NCBI GenBank assembly: GCA_000424365.1
Contig: AUJT01000001.1
Coordinates: 310,001-374,000 of the forward strand
From: Lachnospiraceae bacterium NK4A144
GTDB taxonomy: Bacteria; Bacillota; Clostridia; Lachnospirales; Lachnospiraceae
DNA: 64,000 nt
Direction: 5' to 3'
Both the position numbers and the translations under genes were made by a program. Below, piece after piece: positions 1 through 8,572 of this stretch (positions within the stretch are counted from its first letter, which is position 1; each line of letters opens with the position of its first letter). The notes under the pieces were generated by a model. That model saw nothing but the letters and a program-made list of their open reading frames with translations, searched no databases and was not told the DNA's origin.

Positions 1-954
1 TCCACAAAGAGCACAAAAGCTGAGACCATCGAAGAAATCTCAGGATGTGCAGAAGCCATGCGTGATCTTGCGACACCGGTGCCTCATCCCGGAATGGAAG
101 TTATGGAGATCGTAGGTACAGGCGGAGACGGAGCACATACTTTTAATATCTCCACAACTTCAGCAATGGTAGTTGCTTCTGCCGGAGTTAAGGTTGCAAA
201 GCACGGTAACCGGGCTGCATCATCTATGTCAGGTACAGCTGACTGCTTAGAAGCTCTTGGAGCAAATATCAATATTGATCCTGATAAGGCATATAAGCTC
301 CTGCAGGAAGTTGGCTTCTGTTTCCTTTTCGCACAGAAATATCATAAGGCCATGAAATATGTAGGACCTATCCGTAAAGAACTAGGATTCCGTACAGTAT
401 TTAATATCCTTGGACCTATCACAAATCCTGCAAAGCCGGAAATGTTCCTCCTCGGTGTTTATGATGAATATCTTGTTGAACCCGTTGCAAAGGTACTTGC
501 ATCCCTTGGTGTAAAGAGAGCTCTGGTAGTATACGGTCAGGATAAAATGGATGAGATCTCATCAAGTGCACCTACAACTATCTGTGAGCTGAAGGACGGA
601 TACTACAGAACAAGCGTGATAAAGCCGGAAGACTTTGGATTAGAGCGCGGCACAAAGGCAGATCTTGTGGGTGGAAATCCTGATGAAAACGCACAGATCA
701 CACGTGACATCCTTGCAGGCAAGATACAGGGACCGAAGAGAACTGCCGTACTTATGAATGCCGGAGCAGCTCTTTTCGTAGCAGGAAAAGCTGATTCAAT
801 CGCATCCGGAATCACTCTTGCTGCAGAACTCATCGATAACGGCAACGCAGCAAATACGCTGAATCAGTTCATTAAGCTCTCAAATGAGCTCGAGGACGAT
901 GTAAAAGCAGATATCTGCCTTGAAAACATGGTAAGTTCTGAGCACTCAGCGTGA
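1..954 (+). CDS. trpD: Anthranilate phosphoribosyltransferase, 5'-truncated by window edge
   Basis: Transfers phosphoribosyl from PRPP to anthranilate in tryptophan synthesis (cytoplasm). The frame is open from base 1, so the start codon lies upstream; an internal ATG at 58 is not the start because in-frame upstream codons still read as TrpD ([14 protein letters not shown]). The PRPP-binding glycine loop GTGGDG and the following FNISTTSA segment are present, as are KHGNRAASS and the [13 protein letters not shown] stretch, all typical of the family. The C-terminus looks complete. It would be the end of a trp operon whose other genes lie outside the window. The next feature downstream is a decayed signalling gene, not trpC. 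Confidence 0.95.
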   Translation, partial: STKSTKAETIEEISGCAEAMRDLATPVPHPGMEVMEIVGTGGDGAHTFNISTTSAMVVASAGVKVAKHGNRAASSMSGTADCLEALGANINIDPDKAYKLLQEVGFCFLFAQKYHKAMKYVGPIRKELGFRTVFNILGPITNPAKPEMFLLGVYDEYLVEPVAKVLASLGVKRALVVYGQDKMDEISSSAPTTICELKDGYYRTSVIKPEDFGLERGTKADLVGGNPDENAQITRDILAGKIQGPKRTAVLMNAGAALFVAGKADSIASGITLAAELIDNGNAANTLNQFIKLSNELEDDVKADICLENMVSSEHSA

Positions 955-981
955 TCTTAAATATTTAGATATATTTTAATT

Positions 982-1008
982 GTGTTTTAATGCGTAACGC
1001 ATAAACAC
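982..1008 (+). terminator. Hairpin downstream of trpD
   Basis: GTGTTT...ATGCG / CGCAT...AAACAC inverted repeat with a short loop lies 28 bases after the trpD stop. No T-run follows on the plus strand, so intrinsic termination is uncertain; it may be a 3'-end stabilising structure. Confidence 0.4.
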
Positions 1009-1069
1009 TTGTATAAACGTGTAAATAGCAGTAAGTTTATATGAAGATCTCCGAAATAAAATAAAAATT

Positions 1070-1806
1070 ATGAAATTATTACTTGTTGAAGATGAAAAGA
1101 GAATGTCTGAAGCCTTATGTGAAATCCTCAGACAGGAAAAATATGATATAGATGCATTTTCAGATGGAATAAGCGGACTCCCATATCAACGGGAAATGCA
1201 AATGCCGAACTTCTTAGACGTGAGATAGGAACTAATAAATGGCTTGATAATATTTTTTACGAAAATCAGCGTATGAAAGAGCTTGTGACAAGTCTTCTGG
1301 ATCTTTCAAGAACAGAGAACGTAGAGACTATACATACGGATGTTGATTTTTCCAGAATAGTTACAGGAGGTATACTTCCGTTTGATTCGGTTGCTTTTGA
1401 AAAGGGAATGCTTTTAGAAAGTGACATAGAAGAAAATATCCAACTGGAAGGTGATGCGAACCAGCTTGGGCAGCTGGTTTCGACACTTTTGGATAATGCA
1501 TTTTCCCATGCTGAAAAAGCACAAAATGACAATGTGGATCCGTGCAAAGTCTTGGTCACACTGTATGAGAAGAATAAAAATGCTGTGCTTAAGATATCTA
1601 ATCCGGGAAAAGAAATCCCGAAAGAGGAAAGAAACAGGATATTTGAGCGCTTTTACAGGACAGACACGTCCCGTGCGCTTAACGGACACTATGGTCTGGG
1701 CCTTGCGATAGCAAAGGCTGTTGTAATAGCCCATGAAGGTGAAATAAGCGTGGAATGTTATAAGGGTATTACAACGTTTATAGTCAGTATTCCGGTAAAA
1801 AAATGA
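1070..1806 (+). pseudogene. Two-component remnant: response-regulator N-terminus fused to histidine-kinase C-terminus
   Basis: From ATG 1070 the frame encodes an OmpR-type receiver start (MKLLLVEDEKRMSEAL) for about 39 residues, then leaves frame and stops at about 1229. From 1177 another frame reads TPIS...NAELLRREIG, which is what follows the phospho-acceptor His in HisKA kinases, and continues to 1806 through the N-box (DANQLGQLVSTLLDNA), the F-box region (FERFYR) and the G2 box (GHYGLGLAIAKAV). A single deletion, probably at about 1171-1177, therefore removed the rest of the receiver, the DNA-binding domain and the kinase sensor with its His box. The open kinase part (1273-1806, 177 aa) may still be translated as a lone ATPase domain but cannot act as a normal sensor kinase. 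Confidence 0.85.
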
Positions 1807-1905
1807 ACCGGTTATAAATTCTTTAAAAACTTCAAGCTTTCTTCAAGTTTCATTTTTTATCATATTCCTGTCAAAGATAAACAGCTTGACCGGAGGCATA
1901 TATAG

Positions 1906-4218
1906 ATGAAAATAAAGAAGATACTTGCATTATTGACAATTGCTGCGCTGACATCATCACTTATCGGGTGCAGTGGAGCAGTTTCTGAAACTAAAAAAAC
2001 TCAGGACATAGGTACCGCAACAGAAACAGAGAGTGCGGTTGAAACAGAAGAATCTTCTCAAGGATCGGAGACAGATTCAAACGACGCAGCTACATCATCA
2101 CTACAGGCGACTTCTGCAGAGGAAAGGGCATCCATAGAGGAGACACTTAATCTTGCAAATAACGAGGAAGTGACATGGAGCTATGACCGGGATGCGGATG
2201 CCTGGGTAATGAGTATCGTAACAGCAGTGGCTAATGCAGAAATCGAAGATGAAGAAGGTGTTTCGGTATGTGTTCCCGGAGCTTATATAAAGGGAATAGA
2301 TACTGATGGTGATGGAATAGAAGATATCACTGCTGACAATTATTCAGAAGATGTTCATGGACAACTTGTGATCGATCACGACGCAAAGGTAACAAGCTCA
2401 AATGGACAAATATATACAGCAGACACAGCACCGGTAATTTTGAATACAGGAGCTGCCGGATATAGTTCATCCACTAATACCAATGCTTCGACATCATACG
2501 CAGCAGAAGGCTACATCAATGTTTCCTGTGGTAACAGAGGAAAAAATGATACAGCCACAGACGAGAACGGAAACGAGTATTATACAGGAGATGCTCCATC
2601 CTGTCTGGTTGATCAGAAGGCAGCGTCACGATTTGTGAGATACAACATACTCCTGGGTAACCTTCCCGGAAGCACAGAGTACTTTGTATCCACCGGTGGA
2701 AGCGGCGGCGGAGCACATGCTGCCATGTTTGCAGCAACTTCAGACAGTTCAGATTTCTATGATTATCAGATAGCTGTCGGTGCTGTCGGAGTCTATGTCA
2801 ATGAAGATGGTACTTATGATACTACTGTTACTATAGATGGTGTGACCTATGATCTTTCTGATGGAGCATGGGGAGCGGTTGCATATTCTCCAATAACATC
2901 GCTTTATGAAGCAGACATGGCCATGGCTTTTGAGTATTACATGGATTCTGACTATGATTTCAATACTTCATTTCAGAAACAGATGGCAAAATACCTCTCA
3001 GAAGAGTACATGACATATATTAATGATCAGCACCTTTCAGTTAAAGAGGCTGATGTGGATCTCGATATTAATGGCGATGGCGATACAGATGATACAATAG
3101 AGCTTTCTATTGAATATGATGAAACAAAGTATGCTGACACTAATGGCTACGGCGGAACATACGTTGATTTTTATCTTGCAGAATTTATTTCAAATCTGCA
3201 GTGGTATCTTGATAACCTTGACTATGCAGATGGATGGACATGGTTTGATAAGGATGGAAATGCACTTTCTGACGAAGAAGTTGCATCTATGACATCTGAA
3301 GATAAAGCTCAGGCTTTCATAGAAGGCAGATACGCTAAGAGCAGCTCATCATCAGGTGGCATGGGCGGCCCTGGTGGAATGCCCGGTGGTCCGGATGGAA
3401 TGACAGATGGTCCTAAAGGTGATATGGCCGGAGGTCCCGGAGGCAACAGAAACTTTGAAAATGCAGATGTGGCCGCAAACTCGGCAGGAGACACTATGGA
3501 TGTAGGAACTCCGGATGCAGGCACAACCCAGTCAACAGGAAGCAAAACAGATTCATCTAACTATTCAACATATGAAGAAATGCTTTCAGCATATCAAAAT
3601 GATGTTGCGGAAGTTTATGAAGGTGATAAATATGGAAATGTGATAGTAGATCTTTACAATCCGCTTAATTACATAGGTGATGAAGACGGAACAGATCCCA
3701 CATGGATAAGGATGGTCTGCGGCGCATCAGAAGGTGATATTTCAATGTTCAATTCTCTTAACCTTCAGATTGCATTTCTTTCTTCAGGAGTTGATGCAGA
3801 TATTGAATGGCAGTGGGACGGTGGACATGTTCCTTCAGAGATTCTCGGTAACTCTCTTGCGTTAACTGTAGATACCATGTATGGCGAGTATGTTGATGGA
3901 GCGGAGAAGATCACTAAGGCTTCAGCAGAAAAGCAGACATCTAATGGGGATGCAGCAGAAGCATCAGGAAAAGACATAAGCAGCTGGGTAAATTATGATG
4001 ATACATCATCTGTATCATTTACATTAGCAGATGCTGTCAGCTATAGAACCGCAGGCGCCAGCAAATCTACGCCCGGATTTGATGTGATCGATTACGGACA
4101 GGAAGACTATGTCTTTGGCGATTCCGAAGCTGATGCAAGGCACTGGAGTAAATGGGTATTAAAAGTTCTTGAAGAACATGCGGAAGAACTGAAAGAATTA
4201 TTTAATAACGATAAGTAA
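1906..4218 (+). CDS. Secreted lipoprotein, tannase-like alpha/beta hydrolase
   Basis: 770 aa. A lipoprotein signal peptide ends in LIGC (Cys22), followed by an S/T/E-rich linker to about residue 70. The core resembles subtype B tannases (gallate/ester hydrolases): VSCGNRGK, GDAPSCLVDQKAASRFVRYN, then the nucleophile elbow GGSGGGAH with Ser266, then AVAYSPITSLYEADMA. A late His (WDGGHVP, His641) fits the catalytic His. A Gly/Pro/Met-rich insertion (about residues 480-515, GGPGGMPGGP) interrupts the hydrolase and is probably surface exposed. A cell-anchored esterase acting on plant phenolic esters is inferred; the substrate is not shown by the sequence. The start has clear upstream purine-rich sequence (cggaggcatatatag). 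Confidence 0.75.
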   Translation: MKIKKILALLTIAALTSSLIGCSGAVSETKKTQDIGTATETESAVETEESSQGSETDSNDAATSSLQATSAEERASIEETLNLANNEEVTWSYDRDADAWVMSIVTAVANAEIEDEEGVSVCVPGAYIKGIDTDGDGIEDITADNYSEDVHGQLVIDHDAKVTSSNGQIYTADTAPVILNTGAAGYSSSTNTNASTSYAAEGYINVSCGNRGKNDTATDENGNEYYTGDAPSCLVDQKAASRFVRYNILLGNLPGSTEYFVSTGGSGGGAHAAMFAATSDSSDFYDYQIAVGAVGVYVNEDGTYDTTVTIDGVTYDLSDGAWGAVAYSPITSLYEADMAMAFEYYMDSDYDFNTSFQKQMAKYLSEEYMTYINDQHLSVKEADVDLDINGDGDTDDTIELSIEYDETKYADTNGYGGTYVDFYLAEFISNLQWYLDNLDYADGWTWFDKDGNALSDEEVASMTSEDKAQAFIEGRYAKSSSSSGGMGGPGGMPGGPDGMTDGPKGDMAGGPGGNRNFENADVAANSAGDTMDVGTPDAGTTQSTGSKTDSSNYSTYEEMLSAYQNDVAEVYEGDKYGNVIVDLYNPLNYIGDEDGTDPTWIRMVCGASEGDISMFNSLNLQIAFLSSGVDADIEWQWDGGHVPSEILGNSLALTVDTMYGEYVDGAEKITKASAEKQTSNGDAAEASGKDISSWVNYDDTSSVSFTLADAVSYRTAGASKSTPGFDVIDYGQEDYVFGDSEADARHWSKWVLKVLEEHAEELKELFNNDK

Positions 4219-4228
4219 AAAACTAAGG

Positions 4229-4267
4229 CGCTGTTGCACAAGTATACTGTGCACAGTGCCTTTTAAC
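4229..4267 (+). terminator. Imperfect hairpin terminator after tannase-like gene
   Basis: AAGGCGCTGTTGCACA pairs with TGTGCACAGTGCCTT with a mismatch and bulge around GTATAC, followed by TTTTAAC. It lies 10 bases after the stop codon. Confidence 0.6.
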
Positions 4268-4385
4268 TTATAGAAAAATCCGGAATAGTACTTGATTTAA
4301 AAGAGATGACTGTGTTATTATGATTGCACGCAATTGAATGTAATGCAATTTTAATCACACATCAAATATACGGAGGATACAAACG

Positions 4386-4925
4386 ATGATCTACGATTAC
4401 AAAGTAACTACAGGAACCGGTGAAGAACTTAATCTTGCTGACTACAAGGGTAAAGTCATCCTTGTTGTGAACACGGCTACAGGCTGTGGATTTACGCCTC
4501 AGTACCAGCCCATTGAAGAGCTCTATAAAAACTACCATGATAAGGGACTTGAGATTTTGGATATTCCCTGCAATCAGTTTGGCGGACAGGCTCCCGGTAC
4601 AGATGCGGAGATCCATGAATTCTGCACGCTTCATTACAACACAACATTTCCTCAGATGAAAAAAGCTGATGTAAATGGTGAAAATGAACTTCCTCTTTAT
4701 ACTTATCTTAAGTCACAGAAGGGATTTGAAGGATTCCAGGAACATCCGTATAAGGACTTGCTTGAAAAGATGTTTGCAGAGGCTGATCCCGATTGGGCCA
4801 AGAAACCTGATATTAAATGGAATTTCACAAAGTTCGTAGTAGACAGAGAAGGCAATGTAGTTGCACGCTTTGAGCCCACTGCTGATGTAGCAGATGTTGA
4901 GGCATGTATAAAATCTCTTCTTTGA
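4386..4925 (+). CDS. Glutathione/thioredoxin peroxidase family (GPx)
   Basis: 179 aa, normal length for bacterial GPx (BsaA/BtuE type). It reduces hydrogen or organic peroxides, most likely with thioredoxin in this kind of organism. The peroxidatic Cys is Cys34 in NTATGCGFTPQY, followed by IPCNQFGGQAPG, with the Gln of NQFG. The late WNFTKFVVDREG matches the WNF.KFL..R.G motif. The Cys replaces selenocysteine as usual in bacteria. The start has a strong RBS (cggagg, 11 bases upstream). It appears monocistronic, between two terminators. Confidence 0.92.
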   Translation: MIYDYKVTTGTGEELNLADYKGKVILVVNTATGCGFTPQYQPIEELYKNYHDKGLEILDIPCNQFGGQAPGTDAEIHEFCTLHYNTTFPQMKKADVNGENELPLYTYLKSQKGFEGFQEHPYKDLLEKMFAEADPDWAKKPDIKWNFTKFVVDREGNVVARFEPTADVADVEACIKSLL

Positions 4926-4957
4926 TGTACAGAATTGATATGATAAAATAAGAATGA

Positions 4958-5001
4958 AGCAAAGGCGCTTACAGAAATGTCAGGCGTACTTTGCTTTTTT
5001 C
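4958..5001 (+). terminator. Intrinsic terminator after gpx
   Basis: AGCAAAGGCGC pairs with GCGTACTTTGCT (small bulge), followed by TTTTTT. Confidence 0.75.
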
Positions 5002-5118
5002 TATTCATCTCCGGAGCTTGGCGTACCTACTTCTTTCGCAGATATCAGTGAATTTGAGGCTGTATGCGAGGTGGGAATCATCTGTTGCTTAAGATGTAAT
5101 TAATAAGAAAAACGCTGG

Positions 5119-5165
5119 AAAATGCCATTTGACAGTACATAAAAATGTTAAAGGGCATTTTTTCT
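5119..5165 (+). terminator. Hairpin with T-tract upstream of small lipoprotein
   Basis: AAAATGCC pairs with GGGCATTTT, then TTTCT; loop about 26 bases. A TATAAT at 5168-5173 directly after it may be the -10 of the next gene, although I see no good -35. The stretch 4926-5215 otherwise holds no gene I can support. Confidence 0.5.
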
Positions 5166-5215
5166 GTTATAATCAGAACGTATGTTAAAAAATTTGATAA
5201 TAAAGGAGCTATCCT

Positions 5216-5722
5216 ATGAAAAGAGCAGCAATAGCCGCAATGATGTTCATCCTTGTTACAAGCATGACCGCCTGCGTTAATAATAAAGAAGCGAAAAAGG
5301 CAGAAGATAACGGTAGTTCGAGAGAATCAATAACTATCGAAGCGTCATCTGTTGAATCAACGTCTATAGAGTCAGTATCTGTCGAGACATCGTCCGAGAT
5401 ATCTACTGAAAATACAACTAATCAGGAAAGGATAACCGACGACCAGGCTCTTGAGGCGATCAAGAATTACTGTCTTCTGAACAATCCGGATTTAGAGGAA
5501 ATGTTAAATTCTGATGAGCAAACTATTTACTGGGATGTGGAATCCAGTGACGATAACCAGATCGTTGTACTGTATAGATCATATACAGCTGCATTAGTAC
5601 GCTATTATATTGATCCAACTACAGGCGAGACTTACGTAACAGAGTTCGTTCCCGGCATAACAGAAGAGGAAGAACGGACTGATGAAAGTTTTAATGTGAA
5701 GGATTATATCGTATCCAAATAA
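5216..5722 (+). CDS. Small lipoprotein of unknown function
   Basis: 168 aa. The signal peptide ends in the lipobox MTAC (Cys20). Residues 25-75 are a low-complexity Ser/Glu/Thr linker with ESTSIESVS-like repeats, typical of a cell-wall-spanning spacer. The C-terminal 90 residues form a small domain (ALEAIKNYCLLNNPDLEEML ... YYIDPTTGETYVTEFVPG) resembling a PepSY-like or small ligand-binding fold, but I do not recognise a family. Start supported by aaaggagctatcct. It is a single gene. Confidence 0.8.
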   Translation: MKRAAIAAMMFILVTSMTACVNNKEAKKAEDNGSSRESITIEASSVESTSIESVSVETSSEISTENTTNQERITDDQALEAIKNYCLLNNPDLEEMLNSDEQTIYWDVESSDDNQIVVLYRSYTAALVRYYIDPTTGETYVTEFVPGITEEEERTDESFNVKDYIVSK

Positions 5723-5834
5723 GGCGCTTAATACATAAAATCGTTGTTTTTGCCGTTTCACGTAGAATCCGACAAACTAGGAATCTTTGTTCTGAGGTAC
5801 CGGATATAATCTAAATGACTAAGGAGTATTTAAA

Positions 5835-6845
5835 ATGAAACTTGGAATAATCGGAACAGGCAAGATCGTTGCCGACGCATTATATGCGATCAAACCATTA
5901 ACTGAAATAGAATTAAAAGCAATATTTGCAAGACCTCACAGCAGAGAAAAGGGAGAGGCAATAGCATCGGAATATGGAATCTCTTCTGTATTTACGGACT
6001 ATGATGAGCTGCTTGATAATGCCGGTGTTGACACTGTCTACATTGGTCTCATAAACAGTGTTCATTATGAATATGCTAAGAGGGCTCTTGAAAAAGGCAT
6101 AAATGTTATTGTGGAGAAACCCTTTACCGGCACTTATGAAGAAGCCGAAGATCTGATCGCTCTTGCCAGAAAAAAAGGATGCTTTGTATTTGAAGCAATA
6201 ACAGTTCTTCATAATGACGTAATAGAAAAAATGAAAGCAGCTCTGTCTAAACTCGGTCCCATAAAGATGATGACAGCCAATTATTCCCAGTATTCCAGCC
6301 GCTATGACAGGTATCTTAATGGAGAGGTAGATCATTCATTTGATCCGGCTTTTCTTGGCGGAGCTCTTCGGGACATAAATGTCTATAATATCCATTATGC
6401 GGCAGCACTTTTGGGACTTCCAAAGAGCGCCCGTTATTATCCAAATAAGGGATTCAATGGTATCGATACATCAGGAACACTCATCATGAAGTACGATGGA
6501 TTTAATGCTGTCTGTACAGGAGCCAAGGATTCCGACAGCCCCGGATTCGTATGCATACAGGGCGAAAAAGGGTATATGCGTATCGACGGTAAACCCAATG
6601 TAGCTCCAAACCTGACGATCATACATGTGGATGAAGAAAATCCCGAACTCGTAAAGGATGCAGCCGGAGCTATGGTCCGTGCTACAAAAGCAGAAGAGTT
6701 TATACCACCGCAGGTTCATCATAGGATGACAACGGAATTCAGGGATTTTGCAGAAATTATAGATAAAAAAGACGCAGTCAAAGCAGAGCTGTATATGAAA
6801 GAAACACTGGATGTAATGAATATAATTTCCGAAATGGTTGATTAA
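5835..6845 (+). CDS. Gfo/Idh/MocA family NAD(P)-dependent oxidoreductase
   Basis: 336 aa, the usual length. The N-terminal Rossmann domain begins GIIGTGKIVADAL and contains VIVEKPFTGTYEEAE, the signature EKP motif whose Lys is catalytic. The C-terminal alpha/beta domain begins around residue 125 (GGALRDINVYNIHYAAALLG). Such enzymes oxidise or reduce sugars, inositols or related cyclic substrates; the substrate cannot be told here. RBS aaggag precedes the ATG. Convergent with the lipoprotein gene at 6921, separated by a shared terminator. Confidence 0.9.
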   Translation: MKLGIIGTGKIVADALYAIKPLTEIELKAIFARPHSREKGEAIASEYGISSVFTDYDELLDNAGVDTVYIGLINSVHYEYAKRALEKGINVIVEKPFTGTYEEAEDLIALARKKGCFVFEAITVLHNDVIEKMKAALSKLGPIKMMTANYSQYSSRYDRYLNGEVDHSFDPAFLGGALRDINVYNIHYAAALLGLPKSARYYPNKGFNGIDTSGTLIMKYDGFNAVCTGAKDSDSPGFVCIQGEKGYMRIDGKPNVAPNLTIIHVDEENPELVKDAAGAMVRATKAEEFIPPQVHHRMTTEFRDFAEIIDKKDAVKAELYMKETLDVMNIISEMVD

Positions 6846-6873
6846 TACCATGCAAAATTAAGTTAAGAAAGTG

Positions 6874-6919
6874 AAAAAGAGAAAGAATGACCAGGTTTAT
6901 GGCCATTCTTCCTCTTTTT
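6874..6919. terminator. Bidirectional terminator between convergent genes
   Basis: AAAAAGAG-AAAGAATG-ACC pairs with GGCCATTCTTCCTCTTTTT, giving an A-rich arm on one side and a T-run on the other, so it can serve both the oxidoreductase (+) and the beta-helix lipoprotein (-). Confidence 0.8.
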
Positions 6920-6920
6920 G

Positions 6921-8429
6921 TTAATTAACTGCTTTACCGTTTACATACAGTGTATAGCCATTACTTACTATATTTGAAACATCTCCGTCAAAGGAAGTGA
7001 TATAAGTATCTGCTGTCAGAGTCCAGGTGCTGTTCTCATCAAGAGTTACATTGACCTCGCCGACTTCTGTGGAAACAGATTCACCTTTAGCATTTGTGAT
7101 CTCACCGCTGATAGAACCGGTAAACTCAGATCCGTCTGTAAGATTAAGCGTAAGTGTTGAATTGCTGCCTACAAGAATTGTTCCTTCAAGAGTCTGCTTT
7201 ACGGCATTAACAGTTGCGATGTTGTCAGCTCCGTTCCATCCATCATCGCAGACAGAAAGCAGAATGTTCTCAGAATCCGTATTTGTGATCTTTACATTAT
7301 TCAAATTGATAACAGAGTTTGTATTTGTTACGTGGAATACGTGACCACTCTTACTTGTAAGGCTGCCGCCTGTCATGTCGAAAGTAGATGTACCGCTGTC
7401 TGCATCTCCTGACATGGACTGATAGATCATGATCGAGTCAAGAAATGTAGCATTGCCGTTCATCGCTGTATTATTAGCTGTCATATCACAGTCTTTAAGA
7501 GTTATAGAGTTCATTCCTTCAATACACACGCCTTCTGAAAGATTTGAAGTGAGTGTCGCATTTGAAACAGAAATATCTGCAGTTGAGTAGATCGCAGGTG
7601 AGCCGAGACCGTTTGTTGTATAAGTTCCGCCGTCAACTGTAACCGTTCCACCGCCGCGATCTGTACGGATAGAAGCTGATGACCGTCCACTTGTTTCAAC
7701 TGTGAGATTTGAAGCCTTTGTGATTCCGCCTCCGGTTGTCATGATACCGCCGGAACCATCACCTGTCGTTGTGATCGTCGAATCAGAGATCACTACTGTA
7801 GTTCCATCTCCGGAAGCTCCGTTCTGACCTCCATTTCCACCATATGAAAATACACCATTGGCGCCATCAGCATCAGATGAGATATCAGCACCGGTAATAG
7901 TGGTTGTAGAGCCATCTTTTACTAATAATGCTGCATTCAGTCCATAGAAATTGCAGTTGTCTCCACCATCAGAATCACCGGTCTTACTTACAGTTGCATT
8001 TGAAATCGTTACATCGTCAGAGGTAGATATCAAAAGAGCACTTTCATCTGAAGTAGTGCTTTCATAGCTTTGTCCATCCTGAGAGTCGCTGCTTGTGATC
8101 TCTACCGCACCTGAGTAATCAATGTCAGCGCTGCTCATTCCGCCGCCGCCAAATCCGCCGCCCGGAGCACCGCCCGGAGCACCGCCCGGAGCTCCATCAG
8201 GTTTATCTCCACTGGGTGGTTCGCCCGGAGCTTCGTTATTTACCTCCTCACCATCAGCATTCTCAGGATTGTCGTTTTGAACCTGTTCCTCTGATGCGAC
8301 AGTGGAAACAGCGGCTTCTGCTGCAGTCTCTGTTGTGATCGATGCGCTTTGTCCGCAAGCTGATAGCGACAAACACATAAGTACTATAGCTGCAGAAGGA
8401 ATTAATTTCTTTAATTCGATTCTCTTCAT
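6921..8429 (-). CDS. Beta-helix repeat lipoprotein with collagen-like Gly/Pro segment
   Basis: 502 aa. Lipobox LSAC with Cys25. Residues about 68-98 are Gly/Ala/Pro triplets (GAPGGAPGGAPGG) ending in GGFGGGGM. The rest (about residues 105-500) is Ser/Thr/Asp/Asn-rich with short beta-strand-turn repeats of the type DVTISNATVSKTGD and TTVVISDSTITTTGDGSGG, as in right-handed parallel beta-helices. The best guess is a surface adhesin or carbohydrate-binding protein; no catalytic residues are evident. The start is preceded by a good RBS (gaggagc on the minus strand). It is one of many related Lachnospiraceae lipoproteins; no specific function can be assigned. Confidence 0.8.
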   Translation of the reverse strand: MKRIELKKLIPSAAIVLMCLSLSACGQSASITTETAAEAAVSTVASEEQVQNDNPENADGEEVNNEAPGEPPSGDKPDGAPGGAPGGAPGGGFGGGGMSSADIDYSGAVEITSSDSQDGQSYESTTSDESALLISTSDDVTISNATVSKTGDSDGGDNCNFYGLNAALLVKDGSTTTITGADISSDADGANGVFSYGGNGGQNGASGDGTTVVISDSTITTTGDGSGGIMTTGGGITKASNLTVETSGRSSASIRTDRGGGTVTVDGGTYTTNGLGSPAIYSTADISVSNATLTSNLSEGVCIEGMNSITLKDCDMTANNTAMNGNATFLDSIMIYQSMSGDADSGTSTFDMTGGSLTSKSGHVFHVTNTNSVINLNNVKITNTDSENILLSVCDDGWNGADNIATVNAVKQTLEGTILVGSNSTLTLNLTDGSEFTGSISGEITNAKGESVSTEVGEVNVTLDENSTWTLTADTYITSFDGDVSNIVSNGYTLYVNGKAVN

Positions 8430-8572
8430 AATTTTTGCTCCTCGTCTAAAAACTCAATGACTTTTGACCAAAACATCATATATACAGAACCTTAAATTAA
8501 ACTTAGAAGCATTTGTATACGATATACATTTAAGAGAATTTTCAAAAATCCGATTTGGAAAGGTTGAAACTG

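Noticed and set aside
3309-3545. Pro-rich minus-strand frame opposite the Gly/Pro insert of the tannase-like gene
   Set aside because: It is the complementary reading of GGxP repeats in a real gene, not an independent gene.
5040-5095. Open plus-strand stretch reading PTSFADISEFEAVCEVG
   Set aside because: Protein-like but only ~20 codons, with no start or RBS; perhaps a relic, not supportable.
8555-8572. TTG start for the GGDEF protein
   Set aside because: The RBS GGAAAGG overlaps this start and is correctly spaced for ATG 8573.
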